A stretch of DNA of 64,000 bases from the NCBI RefSeq assembly GCF_016772275.1, contig NZ_CP065425.1, positions 3,820,001 through 3,884,000 on the forward strand, given 5' to 3'. A model generated the notes under the pieces. The model saw nothing but the letters and a program-made list of their open reading frames with translations, did no database searches and was not told the origin of the DNA. The stretch is from Heyndrickxia vini (GTDB lineage: Bacteria; Bacillota; Bacilli; Bacillales; Bacillaceae_C). Numbering within the stretch: position 1 is the stretch's first letter; each line of letters starts with the position of its first letter. The position numbers and the translations under genes were made by a program. This document shows, piece by piece, positions 27,428 through 37,062 of the stretch.

Positions 27428-27592
27428 CTATGGGGCAAAATTTTGCACAACATCTCTGATAAACATAATTCCACCAATAGTAAGCAGAAACAGTATAACA
27501 GCTAAAGCTAGGGCTAACTTTTTATTGTTTCTCTTTATAACAATTAGAATGATTAATACCATAACAACTAAGAAAAATAGTAAAAAATACAT
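27428..27592 (-). CDS. small two-segment membrane protein, 54 aa
   Basis: The product has two hydrophobic helices (about 2-18 and 25-44) joined by a basic turn (KRNNKK). I placed the start at ATG 27592 behind GAGGGGGACGGGGGG; an in-frame upstream start at 27634 would add a charged, unlikely N-terminus. The family is unknown. It is the first gene of a likely three-gene unit with the Nudix gene and the 55-aa protein. Confidence 0.6.
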   Translation of the reverse strand: MYFLLFFLVVMVLIILIVIKRNNKKLALALAVILFLLTIGGIMFIRDVVQNFAP

Positions 27593-27665
27593 ATTCGCCC
27601 CCCGTCCCCCTCTTAATTTATAAAAAGAAATCATAGAATTGTTATTTTAGAGCTGTAAATAAATA

Positions 27666-27699
27666 ATCCACCCCGCTACACTGTGAACCGTTAGGGTGG
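27666..27699. terminator. stem-loop in the gap before the recombinases
   Basis: The arms TCCACCC and GGGTGGA flank a 20-base loop, with TATTA-type AT-rich flanks. It may be a weak terminator. The gap 27593-28047 holds this, a small AAGGG/CCCTT hairpin near 27750, long AT-rich DNA, and the inverted repeat at 27982-28017, but no further gene that I can support. Confidence 0.4.
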
Positions 27700-27981
27700 A
27701 CTATTATGCTCTAAATCCACAATGGCACAGCCATTTGGATAGCAAGGGGTTTTATCCCTTACTTTCCTCATTTTAACATTTTATATCACACTTTTCATCT
27801 TATAAAGAGTATCTTTACAGTCGATATATGCGAATATAAATTTCCATTATACATCCATAAAAGTAACTCAAAGAAATAAAAAAGAATCACCCCTATTATT
27901 TCTTACTTTCATTTTTAAAAAAATCTGAAAATAAAAACTTTTTATCCCCTATTAAAATATATAAAATCCGAAAGTATCATG

Positions 27982-28017
27982 TTTCAGCTAGATCAGAAAG
28001 CCGGCTGAAAATCTAGC
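27982..28017. promoter_or_regulatory. nested inverted repeats upstream of the recombinase operon
   Basis: TTTCAGC (27982-27988) pairs with GCTGAAA (28004-28010), and GCTAGAT (27987-27993) with ATCTAGC (28011-28017); the two pairings overlap and exclude each other. AGCCGGCT lies in the middle. It is 30 bases before a small gene that leads into the recombinase. It could be an operator, a recombinase binding site or an RNA structure; the sequence does not decide. Confidence 0.4.
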
Positions 28018-28047
28018 CACCAAACTTAAATGGAGGCTAATTTAAAA

Positions 28048-28197
28048 ATGAAAGTAGAAAGAATTTATTCTGGAGAAATTACAATAGATAAAATATTAAA
28101 GGAATTATTAAACACACAAATTGATAACCTTATTAAAATTCAGTCAAACAATATTGATCCGAATCACGATTTTGCTAAAGGAAGTGAAAGATCATGA
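28048..28197 (+). CDS. 49-aa protein coupled to the first large recombinase
   Basis: The gene starts with ATG 28048 behind TGGAGG and ends in TCATGA, so its stop overlaps the ATG of the recombinase gene (translational coupling). The product is charged (MKVERIYSGEITIDKILKEL at the start) with no membrane segment. The family is unknown. The tight overlap suggests it is made together with the recombinase; a regulatory or directionality role is inference. Confidence 0.6.
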   Translation: MKVERIYSGEITIDKILKELLNTQIDNLIKIQSNNIDPNHDFAKGSERS

Positions 28198-29750
28198 GAT
28201 TCGCAATGGCAAATGATATAAATAATGACAAAGCTAATAAAATACTTGAAGATTATCTATCAGGAAAGCCTTTGCGGGTTGCTGTAATAATAAGGGTATC
28301 TACTACTAAAGAGGAACAAAAAACATCTCTTGCAAACCAAGAGAAATTATTTAAGCAAATGATTGAGGAAAAAGGATGGATCTTATATGACTTCTATGCT
28401 GACGTCAAATCTGGTACAAAATACAATAGAAAAGGCCTAGATCAATTAATTCAAGATGCTAAGGATGAAAAATTTGATTTAATTTTATCTAAAGAACTTT
28501 CACGTTTAGCAAGAAACGTACCACTTTCTTACAAATTAAAAGATATAATTAGCAAAAATAATATTCATATCAAAACACTTGATGGGGCAATCGACACTTT
28601 AAATAAAAATCAAGATAACTTCGGATTATACGCTTGGCTTTATCAAAAAGAATCTCAGAATACCAGTGATAGAATTAAACAAGCACTTCGAACTAATGCA
28701 AAAGATGGCGAATTCATAGGTTCACTAGCCCCGTATGGATACTATGTAAAAAATAAAACTCTATATATAAGAAACGACAATACGCCTGAAATTGTTAGAC
28801 GTATTTTTCGAGAGTATATAGAGGGTCGCGGATTTGATGCTATTGCAAGAAATTTATATAACGAAGGAATCCCCACACCATCTCAAATTAGTGAAAAAAT
28901 TAATGCTAGCGATAAATGGCATGGCTCGACCATCAAGAAAATATTAATGAATCCTCATTATATTGGGATGCTAGTTCAATGTAGAGATACAAAACCATCA
29001 GTAATTGATGAACGGAAAAAAGTACAAGAAAAAGATTATGCAATTAAAGAAAATACGCATGAGGCAATAGTGTCTCCTGAAATTTATTGGGCTGCACAAG
29101 ATTTAATCATTTCTAGAAGCCGTACAAGACCACAGCAGGAAAAACATTTTTTCACTAATACAATTTTTTGTGAAGATTGTGGTAGAGGAATGCATTATAA
29201 AAAAAATAGAAAAGGGTATGTATGCGGTAATTATAATAAGCATGGTGAAAAAGCTTGCACACCTCACTATATTAAAGAGGATCAAATAATTAATGTCATC
29301 TTGAATGATTTATCAAAAGTTTCTTTACAAATGAAATTAGAAGACAAGTTTGATATCATTAAAAGGAAAATTAATAAGAAGATTGCCAACGAAACTAAAG
29401 AAATAGCTCGTGCGGAAAGAGAATTAACAACTTTGAAGAAAGATATCATAAAACTAACAAAAGACTTCTCAAAAAGGAAAATTCGTCCAGAGGCTTATAA
29501 ATTAACAATCAAAGATATAGAAGAAGATATCAATAAAATCGAAAAGAAAAAAATTGAACTAGAACTCAAAATTTCTAATACTAAGCAAAAAATCAATATC
29601 GATAAAATTCAAGCTGAAATTAATGATTATATAAAATTTGATCAACTAACTTCCGAATTAATACACTTGCTTATTAATAGAATTGAAGTAAAAGAGTATG
29701 GTGATATTAAAATATATTATCGTGTATCCGATAAATCATTTATGAATTAA
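28194..29750 (+). CDS. large serine recombinase 1
   Basis: This is a 518-residue large serine recombinase. The N-terminal resolvase domain has VAVIIRVSTTKEEQKTS (nucleophile Ser near 36) and [11 protein letters not shown]. Next are the recombinase domain (PYGYYVKN...EIVRRIFREYIEGRGFDAIARNLYNEGIPTPS) and a zinc ribbon (FCEDCG...YVCGNYNKHGEKAC, about 325-358). A C-terminal coiled coil follows (about 385-470). Such enzymes integrate and excise elements at specific att sites. Its frame starts inside the stop of the 49-aa gene. A second recombinase of the same type follows 165 bases later. Confidence 0.93.
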   Translation: MRFAMANDINNDKANKILEDYLSGKPLRVAVIIRVSTTKEEQKTSLANQEKLFKQMIEEKGWILYDFYADVKSGTKYNRKGLDQLIQDAKDEKFDLILSKELSRLARNVPLSYKLKDIISKNNIHIKTLDGAIDTLNKNQDNFGLYAWLYQKESQNTSDRIKQALRTNAKDGEFIGSLAPYGYYVKNKTLYIRNDNTPEIVRRIFREYIEGRGFDAIARNLYNEGIPTPSQISEKINASDKWHGSTIKKILMNPHYIGMLVQCRDTKPSVIDERKKVQEKDYAIKENTHEAIVSPEIYWAAQDLIISRSRTRPQQEKHFFTNTIFCEDCGRGMHYKKNRKGYVCGNYNKHGEKACTPHYIKEDQIINVILNDLSKVSLQMKLEDKFDIIKRKINKKIANETKEIARAERELTTLKKDIIKLTKDFSKRKIRPEAYKLTIKDIEEDINKIEKKKIELELKISNTKQKINIDKIQAEINDYIKFDQLTSELIHLLINRIEVKEYGDIKIYYRVSDKSFMN

Positions 29751-29768
29751 ATAAATCAATTATTAGAT

Positions 29769-29811
29769 CCACTCGTTATCGCTTGTTATAGAGATTCGAG
29801 TGGTTTTTTAT
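29769..29811 (+). terminator. terminator between the two large recombinases
   Basis: The arms CCACTCG (29769-29775) and CGAGTGG (29797-29803) are followed by TTTTTTATTTT. The second recombinase therefore probably has its own promoter in 29812-29914. Confidence 0.75.
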
Positions 29812-29914
29812 TTTCAGCTATAACGCCCATTATCTAAATTGACGGAATACAAATACGTAATTATGATTACTATACACCACTACATCTCATGAAAAACGAA
29901 AGGACAGAAATTTC

Positions 29915-31399
29915 ATGAGATGCGCTATAGTTGTACGAGTTTCTACAGGACGTATAGAACAAGAGTCTTCATTAGAAAATCAGCAAAGAATGTTTTACAA
30001 ATATGTTGCTGATAACGGTTGGGATATTTACGACTTTTACATTGACCAAAAGTCTGGTACAACCGAAAAACGTGAAGGCCTTCAAAGGCTGTTTGAAGAT
30101 GGTATTCATGGGAAATACGATATTATTTTAGCTAAAGAGCTATCTAGGTTGGCCAGAAATGTTTCATTAGCATATAAAATAAAAGATATGGTTGAGCAGC
30201 ATAACTTAGATTTGATCACATTAGATGGTGCAATCAATACTCTTGAAAAAAAGGGGAATATGTTTGGTTTATACGCTTGGATCTATGAGCTTGAATCACA
30301 AAACACTAGCGAACGCTTAAAGCTCATGTTTAAAACGAAAGCACAGATGGCTGAATTTAATGGTTCTAATCCTCCGTATGGTTATGAAGTCGTAGATAAG
30401 AAACTAAAAGTTCGTAACGATTCATCACCGGATATAGTTAGAAGGATTTTTTCAGAATATATAGCTGGAAAAGGTTTTGATGCAATTGCAAAGGGATTAT
30501 ATAACGAGGGGGTCACTAGTCCCTCGCAGCTTGCCCGCAAAAAGAACGCTACTGACAAATGGCACGGTTCTTCAATAAGAAAAATTCTCGAAAATCCTCA
30601 CTATACTGGGACACTACAACAATGCAGAGAATATAGACCGAGTGTTACCAGTAAAAGAAGAAGGTCAGTTAATGAGGAAAACCAAATAATTATTGAAAAA
30701 AGCCACGAACCAATCATACCTTTAGAAGACTTTCTTATTGTACAAGAGATTTTAAAAACTAGAAAAAGAAGGAGACCTCAAGCTGAAGTACATCTCTTTA
30801 CAAATACTGCGGTTTGCAAAGATTGCAGGAAGTCAATGCATTTTAAAAAGAATCGAAAAGGTTATATTTGTGGAAGTTATAATAAACATGGTTTAAAAGC
30901 ATGTAGTGATCATTACGTAAGTGAAATAGATTTAACTGATAAAGTAATAACCAACCTAAATAAGATATATTTGAAATTCAGTAAGGAAAATTATTTTAAA
31001 GAATTAAGTGAAAAAGCGTTAAAGTATAAAGAAAAAATCGAATCTAAGATAATCGAAATTAATGAAAAATTAAACGATAAAAAGAGAGATAAATCCAATT
31101 TAGTTATCTCTCTTGCTAATGGTGTTATATCTAAAGAAGATTATCAATTAGCCATAAATATCACCAATGAAGACATTTCAAATTTTGAAACTACCCTTCA
31201 CCAACTATCTAAGGAGCTAGAATTTCAAAAGATTGAAAAAGAAATAATTGATTTTAAAAAGAGCTTAGATAAATTCATGAAGGAAGGTACACTTACCCCT
31301 GAAATGCTTCATTTGTTAGTAGATGAAATAGAAGTACATGCAAATGGAACCATTGAAATCAATTATCGTTTTAGAGAACCAACAGTTCCATCCGCATAG
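29915..31399 (+). CDS. large serine recombinase 2
   Basis: This 494-residue paralogue of recombinase 1 has the same architecture: [15 protein letters not shown] (Ser near 10), [11 protein letters not shown], the recombinase domain [10 protein letters not shown]...[16 protein letters not shown], a zinc ribbon [20 protein letters not shown], and a coiled coil from about 360. The start is ATG at 29915 behind AAAGGACAG. Its stop lies 15 bases from the rlmCD stop, with the genes convergent. Paired large serine recombinases next to an rRNA methyltransferase gene recall the ccr pairs of staphylococcal cassettes and elements targeting rum/rlmCD genes. Confidence 0.93.
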   Translation: MRCAIVVRVSTGRIEQESSLENQQRMFYKYVADNGWDIYDFYIDQKSGTTEKREGLQRLFEDGIHGKYDIILAKELSRLARNVSLAYKIKDMVEQHNLDLITLDGAINTLEKKGNMFGLYAWIYELESQNTSERLKLMFKTKAQMAEFNGSNPPYGYEVVDKKLKVRNDSSPDIVRRIFSEYIAGKGFDAIAKGLYNEGVTSPSQLARKKNATDKWHGSSIRKILENPHYTGTLQQCREYRPSVTSKRRRSVNEENQIIIEKSHEPIIPLEDFLIVQEILKTRKRRRPQAEVHLFTNTAVCKDCRKSMHFKKNRKGYICGSYNKHGLKACSDHYVSEIDLTDKVITNLNKIYLKFSKENYFKELSEKALKYKEKIESKIIEINEKLNDKKRDKSNLVISLANGVISKEDYQLAINITNEDISNFETTLHQLSKELEFQKIEKEIIDFKKSLDKFMKEGTLTPEMLHLLVDEIEVHANGTIEINYRFREPTVPSA

Positions 31400-31414
31400 A
31401 ATTTTTAATACTAT

Positions 31415-32788
31415 TTACTCTTTTAATTTTATCAACGCACAGCACTCCACATGCGTAGTCTGCGGAAACATATCCACCGGCTGCACTTCAACCGTCCGAT
31501 ACCCGCCATCCTCCAACACCCGCAAATCCCTTGCCAATGTCGCCGGATTACATGAGACATACACAACCTTCTTCGGTTTCATATCAATGATTGTTTGCAA
31601 CAAGGTTTCGTCACAGCCTTTTCGCGGTGGATCAACGACTAGTACATCTGCGACGATTCCATCTTCATACCACTGCGGAATTACTTTTTCAGCTTCACCA
31701 ACGGCAAACTCCACATTTGTTATTCCATTTAGTTCTGCGTTTCGTCTAGCGTCTTCGATGGCTTCGGGGACGATTTCAACCCCGTATACTTTTTTTGCCT
31801 TTTCCGTGAGGAAGAGTGAGATTGTACCAATGCCGCAATATGCGTCAATGACGGTCTCCTCGCCTGTTAGGTTGGCATATTTTAATGCTTGGTCGTAGAG
31901 GACCTTCGTTTGTTCAGGATTTACTTGGTAAAAAGATCTAGCTGAGATGGCGAATTTGATATTGCCAATATAATCGTAAATGACTTCTTCTCCCCAGAGT
32001 ACTTTTGTTTCATCCCCAAAGATGACGTTCGTTCGTTTCGGATTAATATTTTGTACTACGGATTTCACATCAGGCAGCTTGGAAGTGATTTCTTCAATGA
32101 TTGCTTTCTTATTTGGAAGCTCTGCCGTACGGGTAATAAGGACAATCATAATTTCGCCTGTTTTCATACCATAGCGGGCCATAATATGGCGCAGTGTTCC
32201 TTTATGTGTTTGTTCACTATAAGCACGAACCCCGTAGCGATCACAGATTTCTTTTACCGTTTGAACGACTACGTCATTTTTTTCTTGCTGGATGAGACAG
32301 GCTTCCATATCAATAATGTCATGGCTGCGGTTTTGATAAAATCCAGCGATGAGTCCTCCTTCACGTTCACCAACTGGAACTTGCGCTTTATTGCGGTAAC
32401 GCCATGGATTCTCCATTCCGAGAACAGGATGAACAACGACATCTTCTAGCTTTCCGATTCTTTGCAGCACGTCTTGTACTTGTTTGCGCTTTGCTTTCAA
32501 CTGTCCTGAATAGCTTAGGTGTTGGAGCTGGCACCCGCCACACTCCTTATAGATTGGGCAATCCGGTTCGACTCTGTCGGGACTTGCTTCGTACAATTCG
32601 ATTAAACGTCCGAATCCATAGCCTTTATTTACTTTTATTACTTTTACTTTCGCTTTTTCGCCTGGTAAACCATTGGGAACAAAAATTGGGTAGCCATCGA
32701 CCTTGGCCACACCATTTCCGTCATGGGTTAAATCAACAAATGTAACATCTATATAATCATTCTTTTGAACGGGTAGCTGAATTTTCAT
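31415..32788 (-). CDS. rlmCD: RlmCD, 23S rRNA (uracil-C5)-methyltransferase
   Basis: This 457-residue RumA-family enzyme methylates uracil in 23S rRNA; in B. subtilis one enzyme does positions 747 and 1939. It has an N-terminal TRAM domain (about 5-63, [23 protein letters not shown]), iron-sulfur cysteines ([17 protein letters not shown]), an SAM site ([15 protein letters not shown]), and the catalytic Cys in [14 protein letters not shown]. The end [14 protein letters not shown] is typical, so the insertion of the neighbouring element has left the protein intact. The start is ATG behind AAGGAAG. It marks the border between island and core chromosome. Confidence 0.95.
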   Translation of the reverse strand: MKIQLPVQKNDYIDVTFVDLTHDGNGVAKVDGYPIFVPNGLPGEKAKVKVIKVNKGYGFGRLIELYEASPDRVEPDCPIYKECGGCQLQHLSYSGQLKAKRKQVQDVLQRIGKLEDVVVHPVLGMENPWRYRNKAQVPVGEREGGLIAGFYQNRSHDIIDMEACLIQQEKNDVVVQTVKEICDRYGVRAYSEQTHKGTLRHIMARYGMKTGEIMIVLITRTAELPNKKAIIEEITSKLPDVKSVVQNINPKRTNVIFGDETKVLWGEEVIYDYIGNIKFAISARSFYQVNPEQTKVLYDQALKYANLTGEETVIDAYCGIGTISLFLTEKAKKVYGVEIVPEAIEDARRNAELNGITNVEFAVGEAEKVIPQWYEDGIVADVLVVDPPRKGCDETLLQTIIDMKPKKVVYVSCNPATLARDLRVLEDGGYRTVEVQPVDMFPQTTHVECCALIKLKE

Positions 32789-32890
32789 GTATTTCTTCCT
32801 TTACTTTAAACCGATTTATATAATGAAACGATTGTATCACACTATTGTTTTCTTTGCGAAGTCATAGGACTAGGAATAACCTTTACAAAA

Positions 32891-33121
32891 GGCTCTATTC
32901 TGAAAGATTGTTGCTTTTCTTTAAACACGAAATAATATTAAAAACTGTTGAGTGGATTGGAGCGGAAGGAGCTTGACTCCTGCGGGACATAGAGGAAAGG
33001 TCGAGACCCCACAGGCGCGAAGCGTCGAGGAGGCTCGACTTCCTCCCCGCGGAAAGCAAGCTCCTGCAGCGGAAAGGAACGGGCAATTGTTTATTTCCTC
33101 ACAAACTATAAGAAAATAGCC
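32891..33121 (+). mobile_element. miniature element (MITE-like), copy A
   Basis: This 231-bp GC-rich intergenic element begins GGCTCTATTCTGAAAGATTG and ends in an imperfect complement, ...AAAATAGCC. It is flanked on both sides by the exact 8-bp repeat TTACAAAA (32883-32890 and 33122-33129), a target duplication. The core is a long imperfect palindrome containing GGATTGGAGCGGAAGG and CTCCTGCGGG. Two further copies are at 39530-39713 and 49403-49615. It encodes no protein; open frames across it are accidental. Confidence 0.85.
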
Positions 33122-33132
33122 TTACAAAAAAC

Positions 33133-33163
33133 AAACCAGATTTCTAAAAAAGAAAACTGGTTT
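33133..33163 (-). terminator. terminator of the pspA-ydjGHI operon
   Basis: The arms AAACCAG and CTGGTTT, with an inner TTTCT/AGAAA pairing, are followed on the minus strand by TTTGTTTTTTG, just after the ydjI stop. Confidence 0.85.
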
Positions 33164-33179
33164 ATCACAAGCGATTTTG

Positions 33180-34175
33180 TTATATAAGCTTCTGCCCGCA
33201 GTTCGGACAGAAATTTGCTTCCCCCGTTTTGGTTCCACAATTAGGGCAGAAGTTTGGTTTCTTTTGTCCATCAACCTGTGCCTGCGGCTGTGAAGGGGCT
33301 TGATTAGACTGATTTTGATTCGTCTGATTCGACTGATTCATTTGGTTCATCATTTGATTGGCCACATTCATTCCCATCATCATTCCAGCCATATCTGATG
33401 CAGTACCGCTACCGGACATTTTACCAGAAGCCATCCCATCAATCATGGAAATTTGCTGATAACGATCAACATTCCCAACCATTCCAAACGACGCGTTTTT
33501 TGTAATCATATCTTGAATTTCTTTTGGATAATTGAAACTCATAACGTTGAAACCGGTAATTGATAAGCCGATATCAATGAGCTGCATATCTAAGTCCTCT
33601 TGAATCCCTTTTGAAATTTCAAAGGAGTTGGCCTGAAGGTTGAACATATCCTTGCCTTCTCTTGCGATCCATTTCATCAATAACTGATCAAGGATGGACG
33701 TGATTCGTGTCCTCACATCTTCAACTAAGTATTGTTCCTTTACACCAGCGATTTTATCGATTAAGGCAATATAATCGTTTACCTTAAAATTAAATGTGCC
33801 ATTCGCACGGATTGGAATTCCGCCTGGAAGTCCCGGTGCTGGCATATTAATTGCATTTTTGGTTCCCCATTTTACATTAAATTCCTTCGTGTTTATAAAA
33901 AGGACTTCTACACGCATTCCGCTATTAAAGCCAAACTTGAAACCCTTCAAGGTCGATAGGAAAGGAATGATTTGCGATTCGATATCATATTCGCCATCAT
34001 CTTGAAATACACCTTCAATTTTTCCATTGTTTAGGAAAATCGCATCTTGGCCTGGACGAATGATTAATCGACTTCCCTTCTTAATTTCGCGATTTCTCCA
34101 TTTATAGAAAATCATATCATCTCTGAATTCTTCCCATTCTACTACATTAGCAAATTGGTTTCTAAAAATAGACAC
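33180..34175 (-). CDS. ydjI: YdjI-like SPFH/virion-core domain protein with C-terminal zinc ribbons
   Basis: This 331-residue protein resembles B. subtilis YdjI. The SPFH-like domain spans about 30-240. A Met/Gln/Asn-rich linker follows (MMMGMNVANQMMNQMNQSNQ), then two CxxC pairs, FCPNCGTKTGEANFCPNCG, forming a zinc ribbon at the C-terminus. The start is GTG 34175 behind AAAGGAG. It is the last gene of the pspA-ydjG-ydjH-ydjI operon. In B. subtilis these proteins help place PspA at stressed membranes (from memory). Confidence 0.85.
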   Translation of the reverse strand: MSIFRNQFANVVEWEEFRDDMIFYKWRNREIKKGSRLIIRPGQDAIFLNNGKIEGVFQDDGEYDIESQIIPFLSTLKGFKFGFNSGMRVEVLFINTKEFNVKWGTKNAINMPAPGLPGGIPIRANGTFNFKVNDYIALIDKIAGVKEQYLVEDVRTRITSILDQLLMKWIAREGKDMFNLQANSFEISKGIQEDLDMQLIDIGLSITGFNVMSFNYPKEIQDMITKNASFGMVGNVDRYQQISMIDGMASGKMSGSGTASDMAGMMMGMNVANQMMNQMNQSNQTNQNQSNQAPSQPQAQVDGQKKPNFCPNCGTKTGEANFCPNCGQKLI

Positions 34176-34209
34176 CTAGCATCTGCTCCTTTCTACTTTT
34201 ATTACATAG

Positions 34210-34998
34210 TTAAAACTTGCCACTGCTGCCACTATGAGAATGGCCCCCTCTGGAAATTCCGCCTCCACCACTGTTATTATTATTAGATGGTTTTTTCTGT
34301 TTGGTCACGGTTTGTCTAACAAAACGATCAGACTTATTAATGATTCTCGATTGATTACTATTCAAATAGGTATGCGAATTTACAGTAACTCTTCCCCCGG
34401 TACGGTAGGCCATCAGACCAACAATAACACCTGCGAGACCTATAGCAACAATCAACTGAAACCACCATTTAAACACTAGATTGTCTGGACTTATCCCCGG
34501 TCTATATCCCATATACTCATGAGATAGAGTAATAAATGACGAGAATGCTTTGAAATAATCCCCACTTGATAAAAAAGGTGTTATTTTTTTCCGAATAGAA
34601 TCAAGCCGATTATTGCCTAAATAGTCCTCTGCCTTTTTATATCCCTCTAAATGAACATCTCTATTTTTCATATCAAGGAATAATATCGCTGTATTTCCAT
34701 GAGGCTTATCATATCCTGGGGCTTTTTCATCGTAAAAGTCCTCTACGTATTGAACGAAGTTTTTTCCTTCTGTTCCATTGACAGTGATGATGAGAAAAGC
34801 TGTGTTTCTTTCCTTGCTCAATTTACTCGATAATGCCTCTAACTCTGCCTTTTCTTCTTTCGTTAACAATTTTGCATCATCATACACGAATTGTTTTTGA
34901 TTAAGTGATTCAGCCTGCGCTGTTATTCTAGGTAAAAATAACACAAAAATGATGGACAATAGCATAAAGAAATAGCTTATTTTTCTCACTTTACTCAC
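34210..34998 (-). CDS. ydjH: YdjH-like TPM-domain membrane protein
   Basis: This 262-residue TPM-domain protein has an N-terminal signal/anchor (about 5-25, ISYFFMLLSIIFVLFLP), an extracytoplasmic TPM domain (about 35-160), a second membrane helix (about 175-195) and a low-complexity tail rich in Asn, Gly and Ser. The start is GTG 34998, which overlaps the ydjG stop as GTGA and has GGGAGGTGG upstream; a longer frame upstream lies inside ydjG and is unlikely. It is probably a partner of the SPFH and zinc-ribbon proteins in envelope stress. Confidence 0.82.
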   Translation of the reverse strand: MSKVRKISYFFMLLSIIFVLFLPRITAQAESLNQKQFVYDDAKLLTKEEKAELEALSSKLSKERNTAFLIITVNGTEGKNFVQYVEDFYDEKAPGYDKPHGNTAILFLDMKNRDVHLEGYKKAEDYLGNNRLDSIRKKITPFLSSGDYFKAFSSFITLSHEYMGYRPGISPDNLVFKWWFQLIVAIGLAGVIVGLMAYRTGGRVTVNSHTYLNSNQSRIINKSDRFVRQTVTKQKKPSNNNNSGGGGISRGGHSHSGSSGKF

Positions 34999-36023
34999 CA
35001 AAAGCCACCTCCCATAAATAAGGAGAAACATTTTAAGGCAAGAAAGGTTCCACTGGCAATTCCGCCAAACCACATAGCCACTTTCCCCTTACTAGTAGGT
35101 GGTTTTCCAACGACTTTTCCTGTCTGTCCATTCATCGCAAAAGTATGCTCAGATTTATTATAATCATAGCTGACCATCCATACAGGGAGAAGCACATAAT
35201 CACTTTTCACATTTCTCGTATCAACTTGCTTATTTCTATAGCTTACGGAATGATAGCCGGAAAAAGTAGAACTAACATAAGAGTCAATATATCCGCTAAT
35301 TTTATCCTTCGCCCGAGGAAGCAATTCTTCATCCGAATAATTATATCTTTCAGCAATATAACCCGCTAAGTATGGGGTTTTAAAATCCTTTAGCTGCTCA
35401 TATGGATAAGGCTCCAGCTTATCCATTAACTCATCATTCATTTTCTCAGACGCATCAACAGGGATTTTTACATAATCAAGATTCAAATCTCGAAAAGCAT
35501 CATAATATTTCGTTTCCGTATAAATATAGTCTCCTCTTGTATATGTTCGGACCTTCGTACAAACTGCATCAACTTGCACCTTACTATTTAAGTCAAATAG
35601 CCAAAATGGCACATACATTCCTGTGATACTTTTAATTCGATCCGCGTTCATAAATCCTTTAGGAGTAAGAAGCCCTTTTCTGCACCATTTCTTAAAAGCT
35701 TCTCTAGCCTCTTCCTTACTAATTGTAAACGGAATAACCTTTGCAGGTGCAAGATGACCTGATAAGCGATCTGCTATAACTACACCAGCACCGCAAAAAC
35801 TGCAGCTTGTCGCTACAGTTTCTGTTTCGGTAATTAACACCGCTCCACAATTCTCACAATGGTATTCCTTTGCCTCGTCTTCGGAAAATCTTGATTCGAT
35901 TAGTTCTTCTGGGTAATTTTCAATTGTTTCTTGGTTCCCACAGCTTTCACAGGACAATTTTCCGGATTCACTGTCAAACCCCATGTCACTGCCACAGCTC
36001 GGGCATTTATAATGAAGTATCAC
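34995..36023 (-). CDS. ydjG: YdjG-like zinc-ribbon membrane protein
   Basis: This 342-residue protein starts with two zinc ribbons: YKCPSCGSDM...LSCESCGNQ (about 5-31) and YHCENCGAVL...TSCSFCGAG (about 54-78). A large soluble domain follows, and one C-terminal hydrophobic helix (MWFGGIASGTFLALKCFSLF) anchors it. The start is GTG 36023 behind CGAGGTGAG. The length matches B. subtilis YdjG. It sits between pspA and ydjH and overlaps ydjH by four bases. Confidence 0.85.
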   Translation of the reverse strand: MILHYKCPSCGSDMGFDSESGKLSCESCGNQETIENYPEELIESRFSEDEAKEYHCENCGAVLITETETVATSCSFCGAGVVIADRLSGHLAPAKVIPFTISKEEAREAFKKWCRKGLLTPKGFMNADRIKSITGMYVPFWLFDLNSKVQVDAVCTKVRTYTRGDYIYTETKYYDAFRDLNLDYVKIPVDASEKMNDELMDKLEPYPYEQLKDFKTPYLAGYIAERYNYSDEELLPRAKDKISGYIDSYVSSTFSGYHSVSYRNKQVDTRNVKSDYVLLPVWMVSYDYNKSEHTFAMNGQTGKVVGKPPTSKGKVAMWFGGIASGTFLALKCFSLFMGGGFW

Positions 36024-36120
36024 GTTTTACTCACCTCGTATTTATCAAGCAAAGGTTATAATGGATAGTTGTTCAGCACTGAATAAAACCGTTTTGAGTC
36101 AATCCCTCTCCAAAAAGGAG

Positions 36121-36798
36121 TTATCCATTATTCTTTATTCTCTCCTTCAACGCAGCTAATTCATTATCTACATTGGGAGAATCGTCGTATTTAGCGGTTA
36201 AATCCTCAATATCATCCTTTGGACCAGCATTCAATTCAGCCATCGCATTTGCTTCATCTAAAGCACGATTCACTTTCTCTTCCATTCGTCCAAAAGCTGA
36301 AATTGAATGGCCAGAATCTGCCGCGGATGACCCTAGCTTATTTATCCGTTCTTGTGTTTTAGCAACTGACCATTTTGCCTTTAACATACTTCTTCTTGAT
36401 TCTAGTTCACCAATATCTGCAACAAGTTTATCGTGCATCTGCTTCATCTGCAGTGAATTAGAAGATGCCAATTGATAAGAGGCTTGTAACTCCGTAGATT
36501 TCGTTCCTAATGAACCCTTCTTTTCTAGAAACTTTCTCGCATCGCCTTCATTACCCGCTTCTAATGCTTTTACGGCATAGCGTTCCATCTTCTCCATTTC
36601 TTCCTGACACTCAGTCAACGCCCTTTTTGACCGCTGCTCTTCCGCCATAACTGACGCCGTTTCTGATTTTACCTTTCCTAAATCCCTATTTAAATTTCTT
36701 AAATATTGATCGATCATTTTCTCTGGATTTTCCGCCTTATCTAATAATGCGTTAATATTGCTGGACATAATATCTTTAAATCTTGTAATAATACTCAT
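36121..36798 (-). CDS. pspA: PspA/YdjF, phage-shock/ESCRT-III-like membrane-stress protein
   Basis: This 225-residue PspA/IM30 family protein starts MSIITRFKDIMSSNINALLDKAENPEKM. Its body is an almost continuous coiled coil (about 25-195), with the family hallmark ENPEKMIDQYLRNLNRDL. The start is ATG 36798 behind AAGGAGG; the open frame reaches 20 codons further without a site. It binds and stabilises damaged membrane from the cytoplasmic side. It is the first gene of the operon with ydjGHI. A possible sigma-W-type promoter is at 36949-36975. Confidence 0.92.
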   Translation of the reverse strand: MSIITRFKDIMSSNINALLDKAENPEKMIDQYLRNLNRDLGKVKSETASVMAEEQRSKRALTECQEEMEKMERYAVKALEAGNEGDARKFLEKKGSLGTKSTELQASYQLASSNSLQMKQMHDKLVADIGELESRRSMLKAKWSVAKTQERINKLGSSAADSGHSISAFGRMEEKVNRALDEANAMAELNAGPKDDIEDLTAKYDDSPNVDNELAALKERIKNNG

Positions 36799-36948
36799 CT
36801 TATGTGATTCCTCCTTATTCTTTATCATCAATTTTAAAATTTCACTATCTACTATCATAGCTGATTGCTTTACATAATCTGCACTCTATCCTTTACCTAT
36901 GCAATACCATCTTCATAAAGAACAGATAAAACTTTTATTAATACTATA

Positions 36949-36975
36949 TACTGAGTTTCTTTAAAAAAAGTTTCA
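36949..36975 (-). promoter_or_regulatory. possible sigma-W-type promoter of pspA
   Basis: On the minus strand TGAAAC (36970-36975) is followed 17 bases later by AGTA (36949-36952), close to the sigma-W pattern TGAAAC-N16/17-CGTA. B. subtilis pspA is in the sigma-W regulon. The -10 has one mismatch, so this is tentative. Confidence 0.4.
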
Positions 36976-37062
36976 TTTTTTCACTTGGACAAAACGATTA
37001 CGAAACTTTACAAACTTGAAATTAACTTTCACCTTTATATACCAAAACTACGAAAAGATGTT

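Noticed and set aside
29050-29070. Second att-like copy of the rlmCD end (ACGCATG) inside recombinase 1
   Set aside because: The match is only seven bases in coding DNA, expected by chance.
32895-33086. Short open frame across the GC-rich element, and similar ones at 39521-39709 and 49366-49566
   Set aside because: They arise from the palindromic repeat sequence, lack ribosome binding sites and encode no known protein.
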